From: Diadophis punctatus similis
Taxonomy: Eukaryota; Chordata; Lepidosauria; Squamata; Dipsadidae
Length of the DNA: 64,000 nt
Assembly (NCBI GenBank): GCA_023053685.1
Contig: JALIGW010000013.1
Span: 16,281,501 to 16,345,500 of the forward strand
Direction: 5' to 3'
Positions within the stretch are counted from its first letter, which is position 1, and every line of letters begins with the position of its first letter. The translations under genes and the position numbers were made by a program. Below the pieces are notes generated by a model. That model was not told the origin of the DNA. It searched no databases and worked only from the letters and a program-made list of their open reading frames with translations. Shown piece after piece: positions 52,885 to 64,000 of this stretch.

Positions 52885-54145
52885 TTCGATACCATCAACC
52901 ATGGTATCCTTCTGCATCGTCTCGGCGAGTTGGGAGTGGGGGGCACCGTCTTATGGTGGTTCTCCTCTTATCTCGCCGATAGGATGCAGTCGGTGTTGGC
53001 AGGTGGGCAGAGGTCGTCTCCTAGGCCCCTGACCTGTGGGGTGCCTCAGGGTTCGGTCCTCTCACCCATACTGTTTAACATTTACATGAAACCGCTGGAG
53101 GAGATCATCTGTAGACACGGGGTGAGTTTCCAACAGTACGCTGATGACACCCAGCTGTACATCACCACCCCGTCTCAATTCAGGGAGGTGGTTGATGTGA
53201 TGTGCCAGTGCCTGGACGATGTTAGGATCTGGATGGGGAGGAACAGACTCAGACTCAACCCGGACAAGACTGAGTGGCTCTGGATATTGCCTCCGAAGGA
53301 CTATATCGACTGTCCCTCCTTGGTTCTTGAGGGAGAAAAATTAACTCCCTCAGAACGGGTTCGCAATTTGGGAGTCCTCCTAGATCCACAGCTAAAATTA
53401 GACCAACACCTTGCAGCTGTGGCTAGGGGGCCTTTGCACAGGTTCGCCAGGTGCACCAATTGCGACCATACTTGGAGAAGGAGGCTCTACTCACGGTCAC
53501 TCATGCCCTTGTCACCTCTCGTTTGGACTACTGCAATGCGCTCTACTTGGGGTTGCCCTTGAAGAGTATTCGGAGACTTCAACTGGTGCGAAATGCAGCT
53601 GCGCGTGCTGTGGTGGGTGTTTCAAGGTACACCCACATGACACCTATACTCCGCCAGCTGCATTGGTTGCCCATTGGTCTCCGGGTGCAATTCAAGGTGC
53701 TGATCATCATCTTTAAAGCCCTACATGGCTTAGGACCAGGCTATCTTCAAGACCGCATTCTGCCTCATTCTTCCCTTCAACCGGTTAGGTCCCACAGAGT
53801 GGGTCTCCTCCAGGTCCCGTCAGCCAAACAGTGCCGACTGGCGGGGCCGAGGGGGAGGGCCTTCTCTGTAGGGGCCCCTGCTCTCTGGAACCAACTTCCC
53901 CCAGAGATCCGAACCATCCCCACCTTGCTGGCCTTCCGAAAAGCCATTAAAACATGGCTCTTCCGGCAGGCGGGGTTTTGAGATGACTTTATATCTGATG
54001 TCTCCCCCACGTATGTATGTTGTTTATATGTTTTTTTAAATTGCTTTTAAACTGTCTTTTTTAACGATTTGTTTGGAGTTTTTATAAAATGTTGTACGCC
54101 GCCCTGAGTCCTGAGGGAGTAGGGCGGCATAGAAAAACTACCAAA

Positions 54146-54192
<47 letters not shown>

Positions 54193-54251
54193 ACAAATAA
54201 ATAAACAAATAAATAAATAAATAAATAAATATAAATAAATATAAATAAATA

Positions 54252-54298
<47 letters not shown>

Positions 54299-54300
54299 AT
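52885..54300 (+). mobile_element. CR1/L2-group LINE, 5'-truncated, inside the hAT MITE
   Basis: RT frame with DTINHGILLHRLGELG, CGVPQGSVLSPILFN, YADDTQLY and LRLNPDKTEW, then a frameshift near 53440 to a second frame with VTHALVTSRLDYCNALYLGL and LQLVRNAAARAVVGVSRY, stop at 53981. 3' UTR TACGCCGCCCTGAGTCCTGA and (AAAT)n tail. It is the longest copy of this family in the window. Confidence 0.9.
54145..54300 (+). repeat. (AAAT)n tail of the LINE
   Basis: About 155 bp with CAAAT and TATAA variants. Confidence 0.95.
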
Positions 54301-54355
54301 ACTGACCCAGACCTACATTCCCTTGGTTGTTTCCATGCTTCTCTGCTGCTTAAAG

Positions 54356-54357
<2 letters not shown>

Positions 54358-54408
<51 letters not shown>
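54358..54408 (+). repeat. (TG)n microsatellite
   Basis: About 50 bp, pure. Confidence 0.95.
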
Positions 54409-54409
<1 letters not shown>

Positions 54410-54610
54410 GCTGAGAAGTGACTATGCAGAAATGGTTTTCTGTCACAAACTGGAACATAGGATTGCATAACAAAAAAAAGACATAGGTTCAAAGTAAAGC
54501 AGTAGGGAAAACCAGGACCAACCTAAATCTAAATCAGTGTTTATGACTTTAACATTATTTTCTTTCTGACACAGAAAAAAGCAACCTTCAAGGACTTGAA
54601 GACTCTAGAG

Positions 54611-54877
54611 CAGCAGATTCTCAACCTGGGGATCATGACCCCTTTGGGGGTCGAACGACCCTTTCACAGGGGTCGGGAGACTTCGCCCGGAGGCCGCCAT
54701 TTGGGTTCTTTTACCCTCTGCGCATGCGCAGAACGCTTTGCACATGCGCAGAGGGTAAAAGAACCCAAATGGCGGTGGTGGGTCGGGGCTCGCAGCAGCA
54801 GGCACACTGGCGGGGTGGGTTGCGGTGGCGGCGTGGTGGCGGGTCGTGGGTCGCGGCATTAGGAAGGTTAAGTACTG
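54611..54877. mobile_element. hAT-type MITE, TTCTCAACCTGGGG family
   Basis: CAGCAGATTCTCAACCTGGG ... GGTTAAGTACTG with exact 8-bp duplication CTCTAGAG (54603 and 54878). Central hairpin around TGCGCATGCGCA (54719). Confidence 0.9.
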
Positions 54878-55222
54878 CTCTAGAGGACCTGCAATCTGTG
54901 GTTATGTACCCTTTTATTGAAGAATTTTGTCCAGGAGAGAAATATTTTATGTAAAGAGAAATTCCTCTATTAAGAACATCCAGTAGACATAATGCATCAA
55001 ATATAATGTGTTATCATATACAACCCTGGGGAATTCCAGGGTAATAAGTTAGTATATATTATAAATGTATTTTAGTCACCTTGTAGCAGCAGCATTATGT
55101 TAGATGAATTTTCTCAGGCTGATGCCAGCCTTATCTGATAATCTAGTTGTGAATGATAGATCTATACAGCACTCCATATTTGAAAGCAAAATGATGCTTC
55201 AGAGAACATATGGGGTACATAT

Positions 55223-55684
55223 CAGGGGTGAGTTCTAACTTACCTCGCCACCAGTTCACTTCCTCCCGTACTGCGTGGCTGCACGCACATTGCGTGCCAC
55301 GTGGCCATACCACATGGGTGAGTGGGTATGCACAGTGCCGAAAACTCAGCTTCTGCGCATGCGCAGAAGCAAAAACCAGCAAAAACTAGCCAAAAAAAGA
55401 GATGACAGTCGGAAAATGCCAAAAACTCTCCCATGCGGCGTGGCTGTGTGCATATTGCGTGCCACGTGGCCACGCCACATGGGTGTGCACATATGCGCAG
55501 TGCCGAAAACTCAGCTTCTGCGCGTGCACAGAAGCAAAAAACAGCAAAAATAGCATTTTAAAAGGCCCCCCAAAAAGATGGCGGCGGCCATGGATCGGCA
55601 CTGACAGAACTGGCTCCGTGACGTCACCACCGGCTTACTACCGGTTCTATAGAACTGGTTAGAACCGGTAGGAACCCACCTCTG
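55223..55684. mobile_element. hAT-type MITE
   Basis: CAGGGGTGAGTTCTAACTTA ... GGAACCCACCTCTG with exact 8-bp duplication GTACATAT (55215 and 55685). Two internal blocks, each with an AACTCAGCTTCTGCGC copy, repeat at about 155-bp spacing. Confidence 0.92.
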
Positions 55685-56648
55685 GTACATATGCAGCATC
55701 AGACTCCAACTAGAAGCCATTCTCAGGACTCTTAAGACAACATTAGGACTTCAGAGAATGCACCAGTACCTTCAATAGTTATAGATGATATGTTCACACT
55801 TATAGACACTTAAGGGTAATGACAGCATGAAGTTTCTGTAAAAGTAGAGTATTGCTGCTGAAGCTGGTTCTTTTAAACGTATTTCATATATGCAATACCC
55901 AGATGAAAACTAAAATTGTCACTGATTCCTGCCCAAGTTAAATAACACAAGACCCAGTGAATTCACATGTATTAGCTATCTTTCAGTGCTTTCTTTCCAA
56001 TATCTCTCTCTCACATACATAAAAAGAGCTGAATTCTAAATATAGTTCTCGTTAATTGGGGACAATGCAGGCGTGAAATCCAGGTTCTAACAGGTTCTGG
56101 AGAACCGGTAGCAGAAATTTTGAGTAGTTCAGAGAATTGGTAGTGGAAATTTTGAGTAGTTCGGAGAACCAGCAAATACCACCTATGGCTGGTCCCAAAG
56201 TGGGGTAGGAATGGAGATTTTGCAATTGTTCTGTCCCCACGAAGCACACAACCACACAAGCAGTTTGTACACACTGATTTAATGAAACAAAGGCTACTAA
56301 TAAAATGTCTTAGTAGTAATCAAGATGCACACATCAATTTACAAACAAACTGTTATCAGTAAGCAACCAGCTATCAATTAAGCTTCATTAATAGCTGGTA
56401 TCAGTTCAAAGAGTTTGAAAACAATGACGAGCAATTGAGTCTGTTTATCTTACGGAGTTTCCAAGAGTTGGCAAAGTTCCTAGAAATTCGTCCTTGATAA
56501 TCCAAGCCAGCGCAGAGAATGCCAAAACAAGAGTCATGGAAGCAAGCTATGATCAAACAGGTCTCTTTTTCAAAATGTTGTTCTCTGCAGCTTGTTAGCT
56601 GCAACTGATGACCTTAAATGGACTAGGGGAGTGGCCAATTAGCCCCAA

Positions 56649-57385
56649 TTAGCTTTCTTTTTCAACCCTGGACAGGCGGGGCCTGGTTGCACCGATATCC
56701 AAGGGCTCCTCCCCTGAAGCCGGAGTTTCAGGTAACACAGTGTCCACATGTGGTTTCTGGGAGGCACGACGAGAGGCCTGTTTCTGAAGTCTAGCATTGA
56801 TGCGGAGACACAGCTGCATCAACTCTTTAACTGTGGGACGCAGGTCAATGCGTGGTAGCTCATCCAGCAATGCCTCCGATAAGCCATCCTGGAACGCGGC
56901 CATTAGAGCCAAGTCCTGACTGAGTATCCTGAACTCACTCATATATGTCTGGAAGGTTCGTCTGCCTTGCTTCAAGTCTTTCAACCATCTGGTGGCAGTT
57001 TGGTCTTTTATAGGGGTCCTCAAGCATGTCCATTATCAACCCACAAAATCCCTGGAAATTGTTCAACAACGGACTGCTATGGACCAACAAAGGCGTGACC
57101 CACCAAGCTGCAGTACTGGAAAGCAGATTAATAATAAACCCCACCTTATCTCGGTCATGGAGAAAATCTTCACATCACAAGCTGATAAATAATTTACATT
57201 GTTCAAGGAAAGCTAGGAACATGGCCATATCTCCAGCAAACTTATCTGGCATGGCTAACAGACAAATTCTCTGAGGAGGAGGAGGAAGCTGACCCATCCA
57301 AGCATGCAGCTGGGCCAATTGAGTGGCCATGACAGTTAATTGCTGCTGGAGCTGGGCGTTCTCAGCATGCAGCTCTTCCATATTC
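56649..57385 (-). pseudogene. gypsy-type gag remnant
   Basis: Upstream part: MNMEELHAENAQLQQQLT and PDKFAGDMAMFLAFLEQC. A stop/frameshift follows. Downstream part (56649-57023): WLKDLKQGRRTFQTYMSEF, AAFQDGLSEALLDELPRI and LMQLCLRINARLQKQ, the retrotransposon gag fold also found in domesticated RTL/PEG10-like genes. Broken, so not a candidate domesticated gene. Confidence 0.75.
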
Positions 57386-57726
57386 ATCTTGGTTGGTGTG
57401 TGTTTGGGCAGAGAACAAACTGTTCTGTCCCCACGAAGCACACAACCACACAAGCAATTTGTACACACTGATTTAATGAAACAAAGGCTACTAATAGAAC
57501 ATCTTAGTAGTAATCAAGATGCATACACCAATTTACAAACAAACAGTTATCAGTAAACAACCAGCTATCAATTAAGCTTCATTAATAGCTGGTATCAGTT
57601 CAAAGAGTTCAAAGACAATGACGAGCAATTGAGTCTGTTTATCTTGCGGAGTTTCCAAGAGTTGGCAAAGTTCCTAGAAATTCGTCCTTGATAATCCAAG
57701 CCAGCGCAGAGAATGCCAAAACAAGA

Positions 57727-58349
57727 CTACTGTAATGCGATCTACATGGGGCTACCCTTGAAGAGTATTCGGAGACTACAATTGGTGCAAAATGTGGCTG
57801 CACGTGCTGTGGTGGGTGTTTCAAGATACACCCATGTAACACCCATACTCCACCAGTTGCCCATTGGTGTCTGGGTACAATTCAAGGTGTTGATCATCAT
57901 CTTTAAAGCCCTACATGGCTTAGGTCCAGGTTACCTCCGGGACCGCATTCTACCTCATACTTCCCTTTGATCGGTTAGGTCCCACAGAGTGGGTCTCCTC
58001 CAGGTCCCATCAGCCAAACAATGCCAATGGCGGGGCCTAGGGGGACGGTCTTCTCTGTGGGGGCCCTGCTCTCTGGAACCAACTTTCCCCGGAGATCCTA
58101 ATCATCTCCACCTTGCTGGCCTTCCGAAAAGCCATTAAGACATGGCTCTTCCTGCAGGCAGGGTTTTGAGACAATTTTACATCTGTGGTCTCCCCCATGT
58201 ATGCATGGTGTTGTATGTCCTTTATAACTTTTTTAAAATTGTTTTTAAATGATTTTATTGTTTGGTGTTCTTTGAAATGCTGTACACCGCCCTGAGTCCT
58301 TAGGGAGTAGGGCGGCATAGAAGAATTTCCAAATAAATAAATAAATAAT
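57727..58349 (+). mobile_element. CR1/L2-group LINE 3' end nested in the gypsy LTR
   Basis: DYCNAIYMGLPLKSIRRLQL, IIIFKALHGLGPGYLRDRIL, then 3' UTR GTACACCGCCCTGAGTCCTT and a short (AAAT) tail. The LTR sequence AATGCCAAAACAAG breaks at the left edge and resumes at TGGAAACAAGC on the right. Confidence 0.88.
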
Positions 58350-59230
58350 GGAAACAAGCTATGATCAGACAGGTCTCTTTTTCAAAATGTTGTTCTCTGC
58401 AGCTTGTTAGCTGCAACTGATGACCTTAAATAGACTAGGGGAGTGGCAATTAGCCCCAAGTCTTACTCCCGAGTAGACCTCCTCCAGAATAAACCTTCCT
58501 GCCTCTTGGCAGCCCTGCATGCTCTTGTATTCAGGAAAGGAGTAGCCCCTCCTTCTTAGCACTGCCAAGAGGTACTGAAGGTTCCAAAGGCCCAGGCTGC
58601 ACAAGCTGCGGGCAGGCCACAACAGCAATATCCTTCCCCCAGGAGTGGGGAGGGAATGGGAATTTTGCAGTATCCTTCCCCTGGAGTGCGGTGGGAATGG
58701 AGATTTTGCAGTATCCTTCCCTGCCATGCCCACCAAGCCATGCCCACCAAGCCACGCCCAGAGAACCGGTAGTAAAAAAAATTGGATTTCACCACTGGGA
58801 CAATGTAAACGGTAAGTCAACCATCTTTCAACAAATGCTTGCATTTTATGCATCATTCTAGTTGATGTTGCAATGTTTTGATTGTCTCGGGTTTCTGATT
58901 CTTTGTCAGCATCTGCTGCATTTAAGGTTCAAACAGCAATAAAATACAAGGAAAACAGAATTGTTCTTTGACATGTAGACATTGGACCCGCACTTTGTAA
59001 ATAAATTTGTAAGGCAGAAGTACGGCATTTTGACATATCATATAAAAAAATGGACAACCATATGGAATATACAAACTGAATGAAACAATATATAAAGATA
59101 TCACTGAAACCAAGTCTAATGACACAGATAGGACAACCTGAAGCCCCCAGCCTCAATTCTGCAGCTCCCAAGTATCTGTGAACACATTCTTATATTTCGC
59201 TTCCAAAGCAACAGTGATGAAGACCTAGTA

Positions 59231-59625
59231 TCAGGCAAGTGATGGCTCAGAAGTGATACAGAAGTCATTTGTTCTTTTTCTTCTGTCCTGCAACATTACC
59301 CCTTGACGAGCAGCTGAACTAGTTGGCTTGGCAGGCATGGCATAGCAAAGCTTTTTCCAAAATTTAGAATTTAAAGGCAGTGATTTTTCTTCTTTCCATT
59401 TCACCCTTTGGCTGGAAGAAAGAAGTTCCAAAGACTTGGGCAAGAAATCAAGATAATTTTTTGGCGTGTATTCTATTAATATGACTTTGATCTTTCTCTC
59501 AACTAAGGCTTTATGCAGTCCAACCTCTAGCTCGAACATGACTTGGTCAGAGACATAGTTTCGGCTCAGAATAATAATTAATCTTCGACTTCTGTCAATG
59601 GATGATTGGATGTCATCAATAATAG
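59231..59625 (-). CDS. IL18R1: IL18R1 exon (TIR, second half, stop)
   Basis: Acceptor cttctacttacag|CTATT. It encodes [68 protein letters not shown] and a short C-terminal tail ending ITSEPSLA. No clear AATAAA was seen on this strand between 59231 and the hAT element ending at 58797. Confidence 0.93.
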
Positions 59626-60111
59626 CTGTAAGTAGAAGAGGTTATATTTTATTTCTGTGTAACCCCACTTATTCATATTTTACTCATTTTAGTTAATGTT
59701 TTATGCAAAAAAGATTTCAAATATTCTATTTTAATTCATTAATCAAATTTATATAGTGGCCCTGCTTCTCCAAAGAGACAGGGTGGCACATATCAATAAA
59801 TAAAACAATATAAAACAGATACAAATTTAAAATGTTACAGTAATAAATAGTTGTGTGTGTGTGTGTTAAACAATATAATTATGCTAAAATCAGTCAGCAG
59901 CTGCCAAATTTGAACATTTCAGAGCTTTAGGACAAATTCAGATGAGAGGAAGGAAGGGAGGGAGGGAGGGAGGAAGAGAGATATTATCTGCAATATTTTC
60001 AGAAACAACCATAAACCAGAAATCTAGAATGATTGCTTAGTTCATCCCAATGCTTTTGATTTGAGCAAAAGAACAACCCAAGAGTTTCAGCACTTTTCTC
60101 CAAAATCACAG

Positions 60112-60165
<54 letters not shown>

Positions 60166-63100
60166 CTGTATACAGTATATAATAAAATCTCAGTGGTACT
60201 ATTTCTAGGAATGGCTATGGTATATTTTAAATTTAAGCAAAAGAAAAAGATATTTTACCAATATATTCAGTGATCATTTATCTCATCTACTTACCTCCTC
60301 CAGGAGAAATATCTCGTTCAAAAATGCATAGCTTATATCCAAAATGATCTTCTAATGTTTTAGGCAGTATCTCCAGAGCAAATTTTCTCTCTTCCCCACA
60401 TATTGGTGCACAGTCTTTCAGGTAAGACACAAAAGCATCATATAGTTTTCCATCTATAAATAAATAATTCACAGAGTCAACATACTTCTCTGACATAATT
60501 ACTTATAGGAATGACATTCAGGCAGGCTCTCCTATTTCCTTGTACCATTGGCTAAATAGCATTTATTTATTCTGTATTTATTTCATTTATCAAACAATCA
60601 AATAAAGATTGTTTACTCCATATTAAATGCGGAGCCAAAAGTGGGCAGAAACAGAGTGAACAGAATCAATAATTTGTCATACAATTGTGTATCTGTGTTA
60701 CTTCCCAAATACAACTCTGTATCCTTAATTTCAATTTTCTTTCAGAATAGAGAAAGACTATAATAATGAAAAGTGAAGAAGTTACAATTTCTTCTTTTTT
60801 CCCCTTTGATACTTATGGGTTTAAAAATCAATGCTATTCTTTATTAAGTCAAATCAATCATTTTACCTCCCAGTGTTTCATCCTTTCCCGTTATATCTCT
60901 GAACAATAAAACAAGCTCAATCTTGAATATTACACAGAGAATCACTATCATTACAGCAATAAAGGAAAATATTATGGCCATTATCATTCCAGCAGTAAAG
61001 GCTTGAACTGGTAAATCTGGATTAGATTCTAGGAGGAAAAAAAGAAGAGAATAGATTATTGCGTAGGAAGGCAAGCTTCTCCAATAATCACAAGAAGTTA
61101 AAATATTTTCTAGCCAAATGCCTGTCTTGTATGCTTTGAGACAAAAATATATGTAGTCATATTTTGCTTTGTACTTCTCTCTTAAAATAGAAAAATATTA
61201 TTACAGCCTATGAAGATATGAAACATTTTATGTATTATTAGGTAACCGTAACATAACCTACTGAGTTTATATACCAGTATTATCTTATATAAATGAAGCG
61301 ACAAATTCAGAACTAAAAAATCCATTTGCTTTCACTCAAGATCAATATTTGGCATTAAATGTTGTCAAATTCATGTACCATATAAAGTTGCAGAGCACTT
61401 TTAGGGGATACTTAGAAGGGCTTTATCCATTCTCAATTATCTTTTATACAGTAATGTATCAAGGCAATTTTATGTCAGCTGGACTTCAGATTGTCTATAA
61501 GTCAGTCAGCCTTTCCAGGGAGACCAGACAGGAAATATGACCAGATGAGCTAATTTAATTTAATTGTAAGGCTATATTAACAAAATATTGCAAGTGAGAA
61601 AGCAGAAATCTTCGACCATCTCCTTTACAACCTGAGAAGCTAGGGATGGTCCCTTTTGAGTGTCTTTCTCAACCCACTCTCCGCTATGCCCTCTCTTATC
61701 TGACCACTCCCTACACAACATTTCTTCACCCAGTCTCTCAAGATCCTTCTCACAAAGCCTCATTTATGTAAAATAATCCTTAAAAACAGAATAAAAAACA
61801 TTATGCAGTTTTCTTTTAATATTGTAAGCTGCCCAGGGTTACCATTTGGCAAGACGAGCAGCTAATGCATTTTACAAAGAAATATTTTACTTTATTGATT
61901 AGGACATGGGCCATATCAAAGTGCAGAGTTCCAAACACAAATTATTACTAAAATCCGATAAAAAATAATTTAAAATGGAATTGGAATAAAATACAATTTA
62001 AAATGAGATTGGAATAAAATACAATAATTTAATATATGGATAAATAAAATATGATAAAATTATATTTCAGTGTCACCTCTACAATCTACGTACAAAGAAA
62101 TAAATTATGGGGACATTGGCAGGACATTGGCAGGACAAGTACACTCATTCTAGATAGTATAGAATAAAAATTAATGTTAGGGAATTTTGAATTTTATATA
62201 TAAGTAGAAGAATGCAAGTCCCAAATTAGAATCCACCTACTTTTTCTGTCTAGTAGCAGAGAAATTCATAGAAAGACCTTTTTTATTATTTCCAAGAATT
62301 ATCAACAAATATGTTAATATCTTCTGAGTTTAAGTGAGTGAGTTTAATATCTGAGTTTGTAGATATTGCTGATGAATAACTGGCCTATGAGCAGCAAATT
62401 ATAATCTCTTATTATTATTCTATATAAACACTTTAACCTGTATTACAAAAGTCATTTTGATAAAGTAGATGAATATAAAATATTTTAAACTATGTAGTGT
62501 TTATATCCAAAGTTGGCTTGAGAAGGCCATTAGTTTTTTTAAAAAGAAATGCTTAAAATATAATCAATTAACCAAAAATGCTTATCTTTTCAGATGCTGA
62601 GGAAAATCATATTATTTTGTACAATAATATGGATGTCTTTCCCATTTTAAAAGAAAACTGAACACTCAACTTATTAAAATAATTCATAAATCTTAGAAAA
62701 TTTGTTTCCCTGAAATTGCATAGGATATTAGATGACAATTCCAAAACATTATGGCCATTTAAAAAAATGTTTTTGTTCCATTAGGACAGGGGTGTCAAAC
62801 TCATGGCGTCATGTTGTCGTCACATGACGTATCACAACTTTTTCCCCCTTCACTAAACTGGGGTTGGGCGTGGCCAGTCTGTGACATATCCGGCCCGCGG
62901 CCCGTGAGTTTGACACCCCTACTTTAGGAGATGGGTCTGAATGTATGAGAGTATTATCTAGAAATACCATAAATGTTTGGATATCAGTGGGCATTAAGTT
63001 GCTATCTCTGAAACAAACAATTACATCTACAAAAAATTAAAATAGAATTCGACTAGTAATTAGCCTTGCATAATTTTCAATTTCTATTATCAGCTACATC

Positions 63101-63377
63101 CAAAATTATCTGCCCACTTTCTAATAATTCTTTTTAGTCTTTACAGTTTATTTTTTTCTCCAAACAGTTTAGACTTCTGGGTCATATGGAGACATCTGTA
63201 TTTACACACGTTAATTTCTCTACTAGATTAAACAATACAATACCTTTTTGCAATATAAATGTTTGCTTTTCAAAACCATTTTCAGAAAAGACACATTTGT
63301 ATGAAGAATTGAAGTTCTTTTCTGTCACACGTTTAAACCAAAGTTGTTTCATGACATATTTTTTTCCATTTTCATCA
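59231..63377 (-). CDS. IL18R1: IL18R1 (IL-18 receptor 1), partial: last four coding exons
   Basis: Ligand-binding chain of the IL-18 receptor. Exons 63244-63377, 60867-61028, 60295-60453 and 59231-59625 join in phase: second half of Ig3, TM helix, and two TIR exons with the stop. TIR box 1 is [10 protein letters not shown], box 2 is [16 protein letters not shown] and box 3 is [24 protein letters not shown] and [11 protein letters not shown] match IL18R1 rather than IL1R1, IL1RL1 or IL1RL2. The remaining exons (signal peptide, Ig1, Ig2, first half of Ig3) were not found up to 64000 and should lie past the right edge. Human IL18R1 has 541 residues; roughly the last half is present. Confidence 0.92.
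59735..59850 (-). mobile_element. LINE 3' end fragment
   Basis: Minus-strand terminus with GCCACCCTGTCTCTTTGG and TTGATTAATGAATT. In the last IL18R1 intron; family unclear. Confidence 0.4.
60116..60161 (+). repeat. (GT)n microsatellite
   Basis: About 46 bp, pure; in the last IL18R1 intron. Confidence 0.95.
60295..60453 (-). CDS. IL18R1: IL18R1 exon (TIR, first half)
   Basis: Acceptor tatttatag|ATGGAAAA. It encodes [34 protein letters not shown] and [17 protein letters not shown]. Donor GGAG|GTAAGT, phase 1. Confidence 0.93.
60867..61028 (-). CDS. IL18R1: IL18R1 exon (transmembrane)
   Basis: Acceptor ttttcctcctag|AATC. It encodes [14 protein letters not shown], the helix [20 protein letters not shown], then [17 protein letters not shown]. 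Donor GGAG|GTAAAA, phase 1. Confidence 0.9.
61029..63243. other. IL18R1 intron, no gene seen
   Basis: AT-rich. Contains the hAT-type MITE at 62787; nothing else could be named. Confidence 0.5.
62787..62921. mobile_element. Short hAT-type MITE, CAGGGGTGTCAAACTC family
   Basis: CAGGGGTGTCAAACTCATGG ... GTGAGTTTGACACCCCTA; flanks CATTAGGA and CTTTAGGA match 7/8. Related to 29336. Confidence 0.82.
63244..63377 (-). CDS. IL18R1: IL18R1 exon (Ig3, second half)
   Basis: Acceptor tttcttaacag|TGATG. It encodes [35 protein letters not shown] and KQTFILQK. The second Ig3 cysteine is in YKCVF. Donor AAAAAG|GTATTG, phase 1. Confidence 0.85.
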
Positions 63378-64000
63378 CTGTTAAGAAATTGATAGAATAA
63401 CAATGCTATAAGCATTTACTCTGGAGAAAAGCTCAGTGAATTCAATGAATTTTACTTTTAAATCAACAGAAGAAGAGAGCTTATTGAATTCAATTAATTA
63501 ATTTGCTCTTCAGTCATAAAAGTTAGTCCTGCTCTCTTCTTCAGGCATTTTGATGTATCTGGAAGGATTTTGAAAATATGTGAAGGGCAATTCTTCTGTT
63601 GACCACTTTGCTAATCTTGAAAGTATATACCTTAAATTGTTTTCTTTATCCTGAACTGTTCTCTTTGAAATCTATACTATTGACAACTTTAAGCTCCATA
63701 TCTATTTACTCCTTAAAATTCCAACATGCATAGCATGAATTCCAGAAATTGCATTTCCAATGTATCTGCAAGGTACTTGAAGAAAGTTGTCAGGGAATTA
63801 AAGCATATAAAGATTAGTTTAAATAACTAGCTTATTCCCATCATTTAAAAATGGCTGGTTTATAATTTTATGAATGAATAAAATAGGAACAATTTCATCT
63901 ATCTATAAAAAGTCTCATTCCTATGTTATGGAATTTTCATTTGGCAAAACTCAGGAAACAGTTGTATTCTCCAAAGAACAGGACTGGCTTTTATTTTTAT
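63378..64000. other. IL18R1 intron, right edge
   Basis: AT-rich; no further IL18R1 exon was recognised. Confidence 0.5.

Larger units (their letters stand above)
52770..54304. mobile_element. hAT-type MITE carrying a LINE insertion
   Basis: CAGAGGTGGGTTGCTCCCGG start; the last bases ACTG are at 54301-54304, right after the LINE tail. Exact 8-bp duplication ACCCAGAC (52762 and 54305) proves the two ends belong together. Confidence 0.88.
56227..58624 (-). mobile_element. Ty3/gypsy-type LTR element, deleted, nested in the hAT MITE
   Basis: 5-bp duplication GCAAT (56222 and 58625). On the minus strand: 5' LTR 58624-57421 (interrupted by a LINE), a shortened internal part with gag only, then 3' LTR about 56651-56227, whose first part (about 170 bp of U3) is missing. 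No pol sequence is left. Element starts TGTTGTGGCC and ends GGGGACAGAACA on its own strand. Confidence 0.82.
56068..58797. mobile_element. hAT-type MITE split by a gypsy-type element
   Basis: CAGGCGTGAAATCCAGG start, GGATTTCACCACTG end, exact 8-bp duplication GGACAATG (56060 and 58798). The middle (56227-58624) is the LTR element. Related to 34089. Confidence 0.9.

Noticed and set aside
56649..57023. Domesticated gag (RTL-like) gene
   Set aside because: The frame is part of a deleted LTR element with a target duplication, and gag is broken by a stop/frameshift.
59231..63377. IL1RL1 or IL1RL2 instead of IL18R1
   Set aside because: TIR sequences [11 protein letters not shown] and [14 protein letters not shown] fit IL18R1, as does direct adjacency to IL18RAP.

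Overview
The window is nuclear DNA of a squamate reptile, most likely a snake. The coding exons are vertebrate, GT-AG spliced and all on the minus strand. The background is a mix typical of squamates: tRNA-derived SINEs, CR1/L2-group LINE 3' ends with microsatellite tails, an L1 fragment, an R4/Dong-type LINE, a Ty1/copia element, Ty3/gypsy-type LTRs, many short hAT-type elements and long microsatellites. The species call is inference from repeat style and exon divergence; no species marker was read.

Three minus-strand genes run from high to low coordinates. IL18R1 (59231-63377) is partial: its last Ig exon, TM exon and two TIR exons are present and the 5' exons lie past the right edge. IL18RAP (30270-49111) is complete: ten coding exons join in phase to 1716 nt, 571 residues. 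SLC9A4/NHE4 (5563-27046) is partial: seven coding exons are found, the C-terminal tail exons are not seen and probably lie off the left edge, and one internal exon expected between 6587 and 9515 was not found. This is the IL18R1-IL18RAP-SLC9A4 order of other amniotes. IL18R1 and IL18RAP form the signalling IL-18 receptor (extracellular Ig domains, one TM helix, cytoplasmic TIR domain). SLC9A4 is a plasma-membrane Na+/H+ exchanger, a conserved neighbour with no known role in the same pathway.

Region by region: 1-5.5 kb holds a CR1/L2-group LINE split by a 1.7-kb hAT-like element. 5.5-16.5 kb holds the last five SLC9A4 exons found here, with SINEs, a TA-flanked MITE, a solo LTR, and an R4/Dong-like LINE between two (AAT)n tracts. 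17.3-17.6 kb is a hairpin hAT MITE. 18.1-23.1 kb is a full-length Ty1/copia element with LTRs that look identical, a 5-bp target duplication and an uninterrupted polyprotein. 24-27 kb holds SLC9A4 exons 1-2. 27-30 kb is a repeat-filled intergenic gap. 30-49 kb is IL18RAP, with introns carrying hAT MITEs, (GA)n, (TTTC)n, (GT)n and LINE ends. 49-59 kb is intergenic, with nested insertions, including a LINE inside a gypsy-type LTR inside a hAT element. 59-64 kb is IL18R1.

The most notable signals are the young copia element with a primer site matching the 5' half of initiator tRNA-Met, a set of at least 18 hAT-type insertions most of which show 8-bp duplications, several of them carrying palindromic sites that fit the NRF1 consensus, and the exon of SLC9A4 that could not be found.
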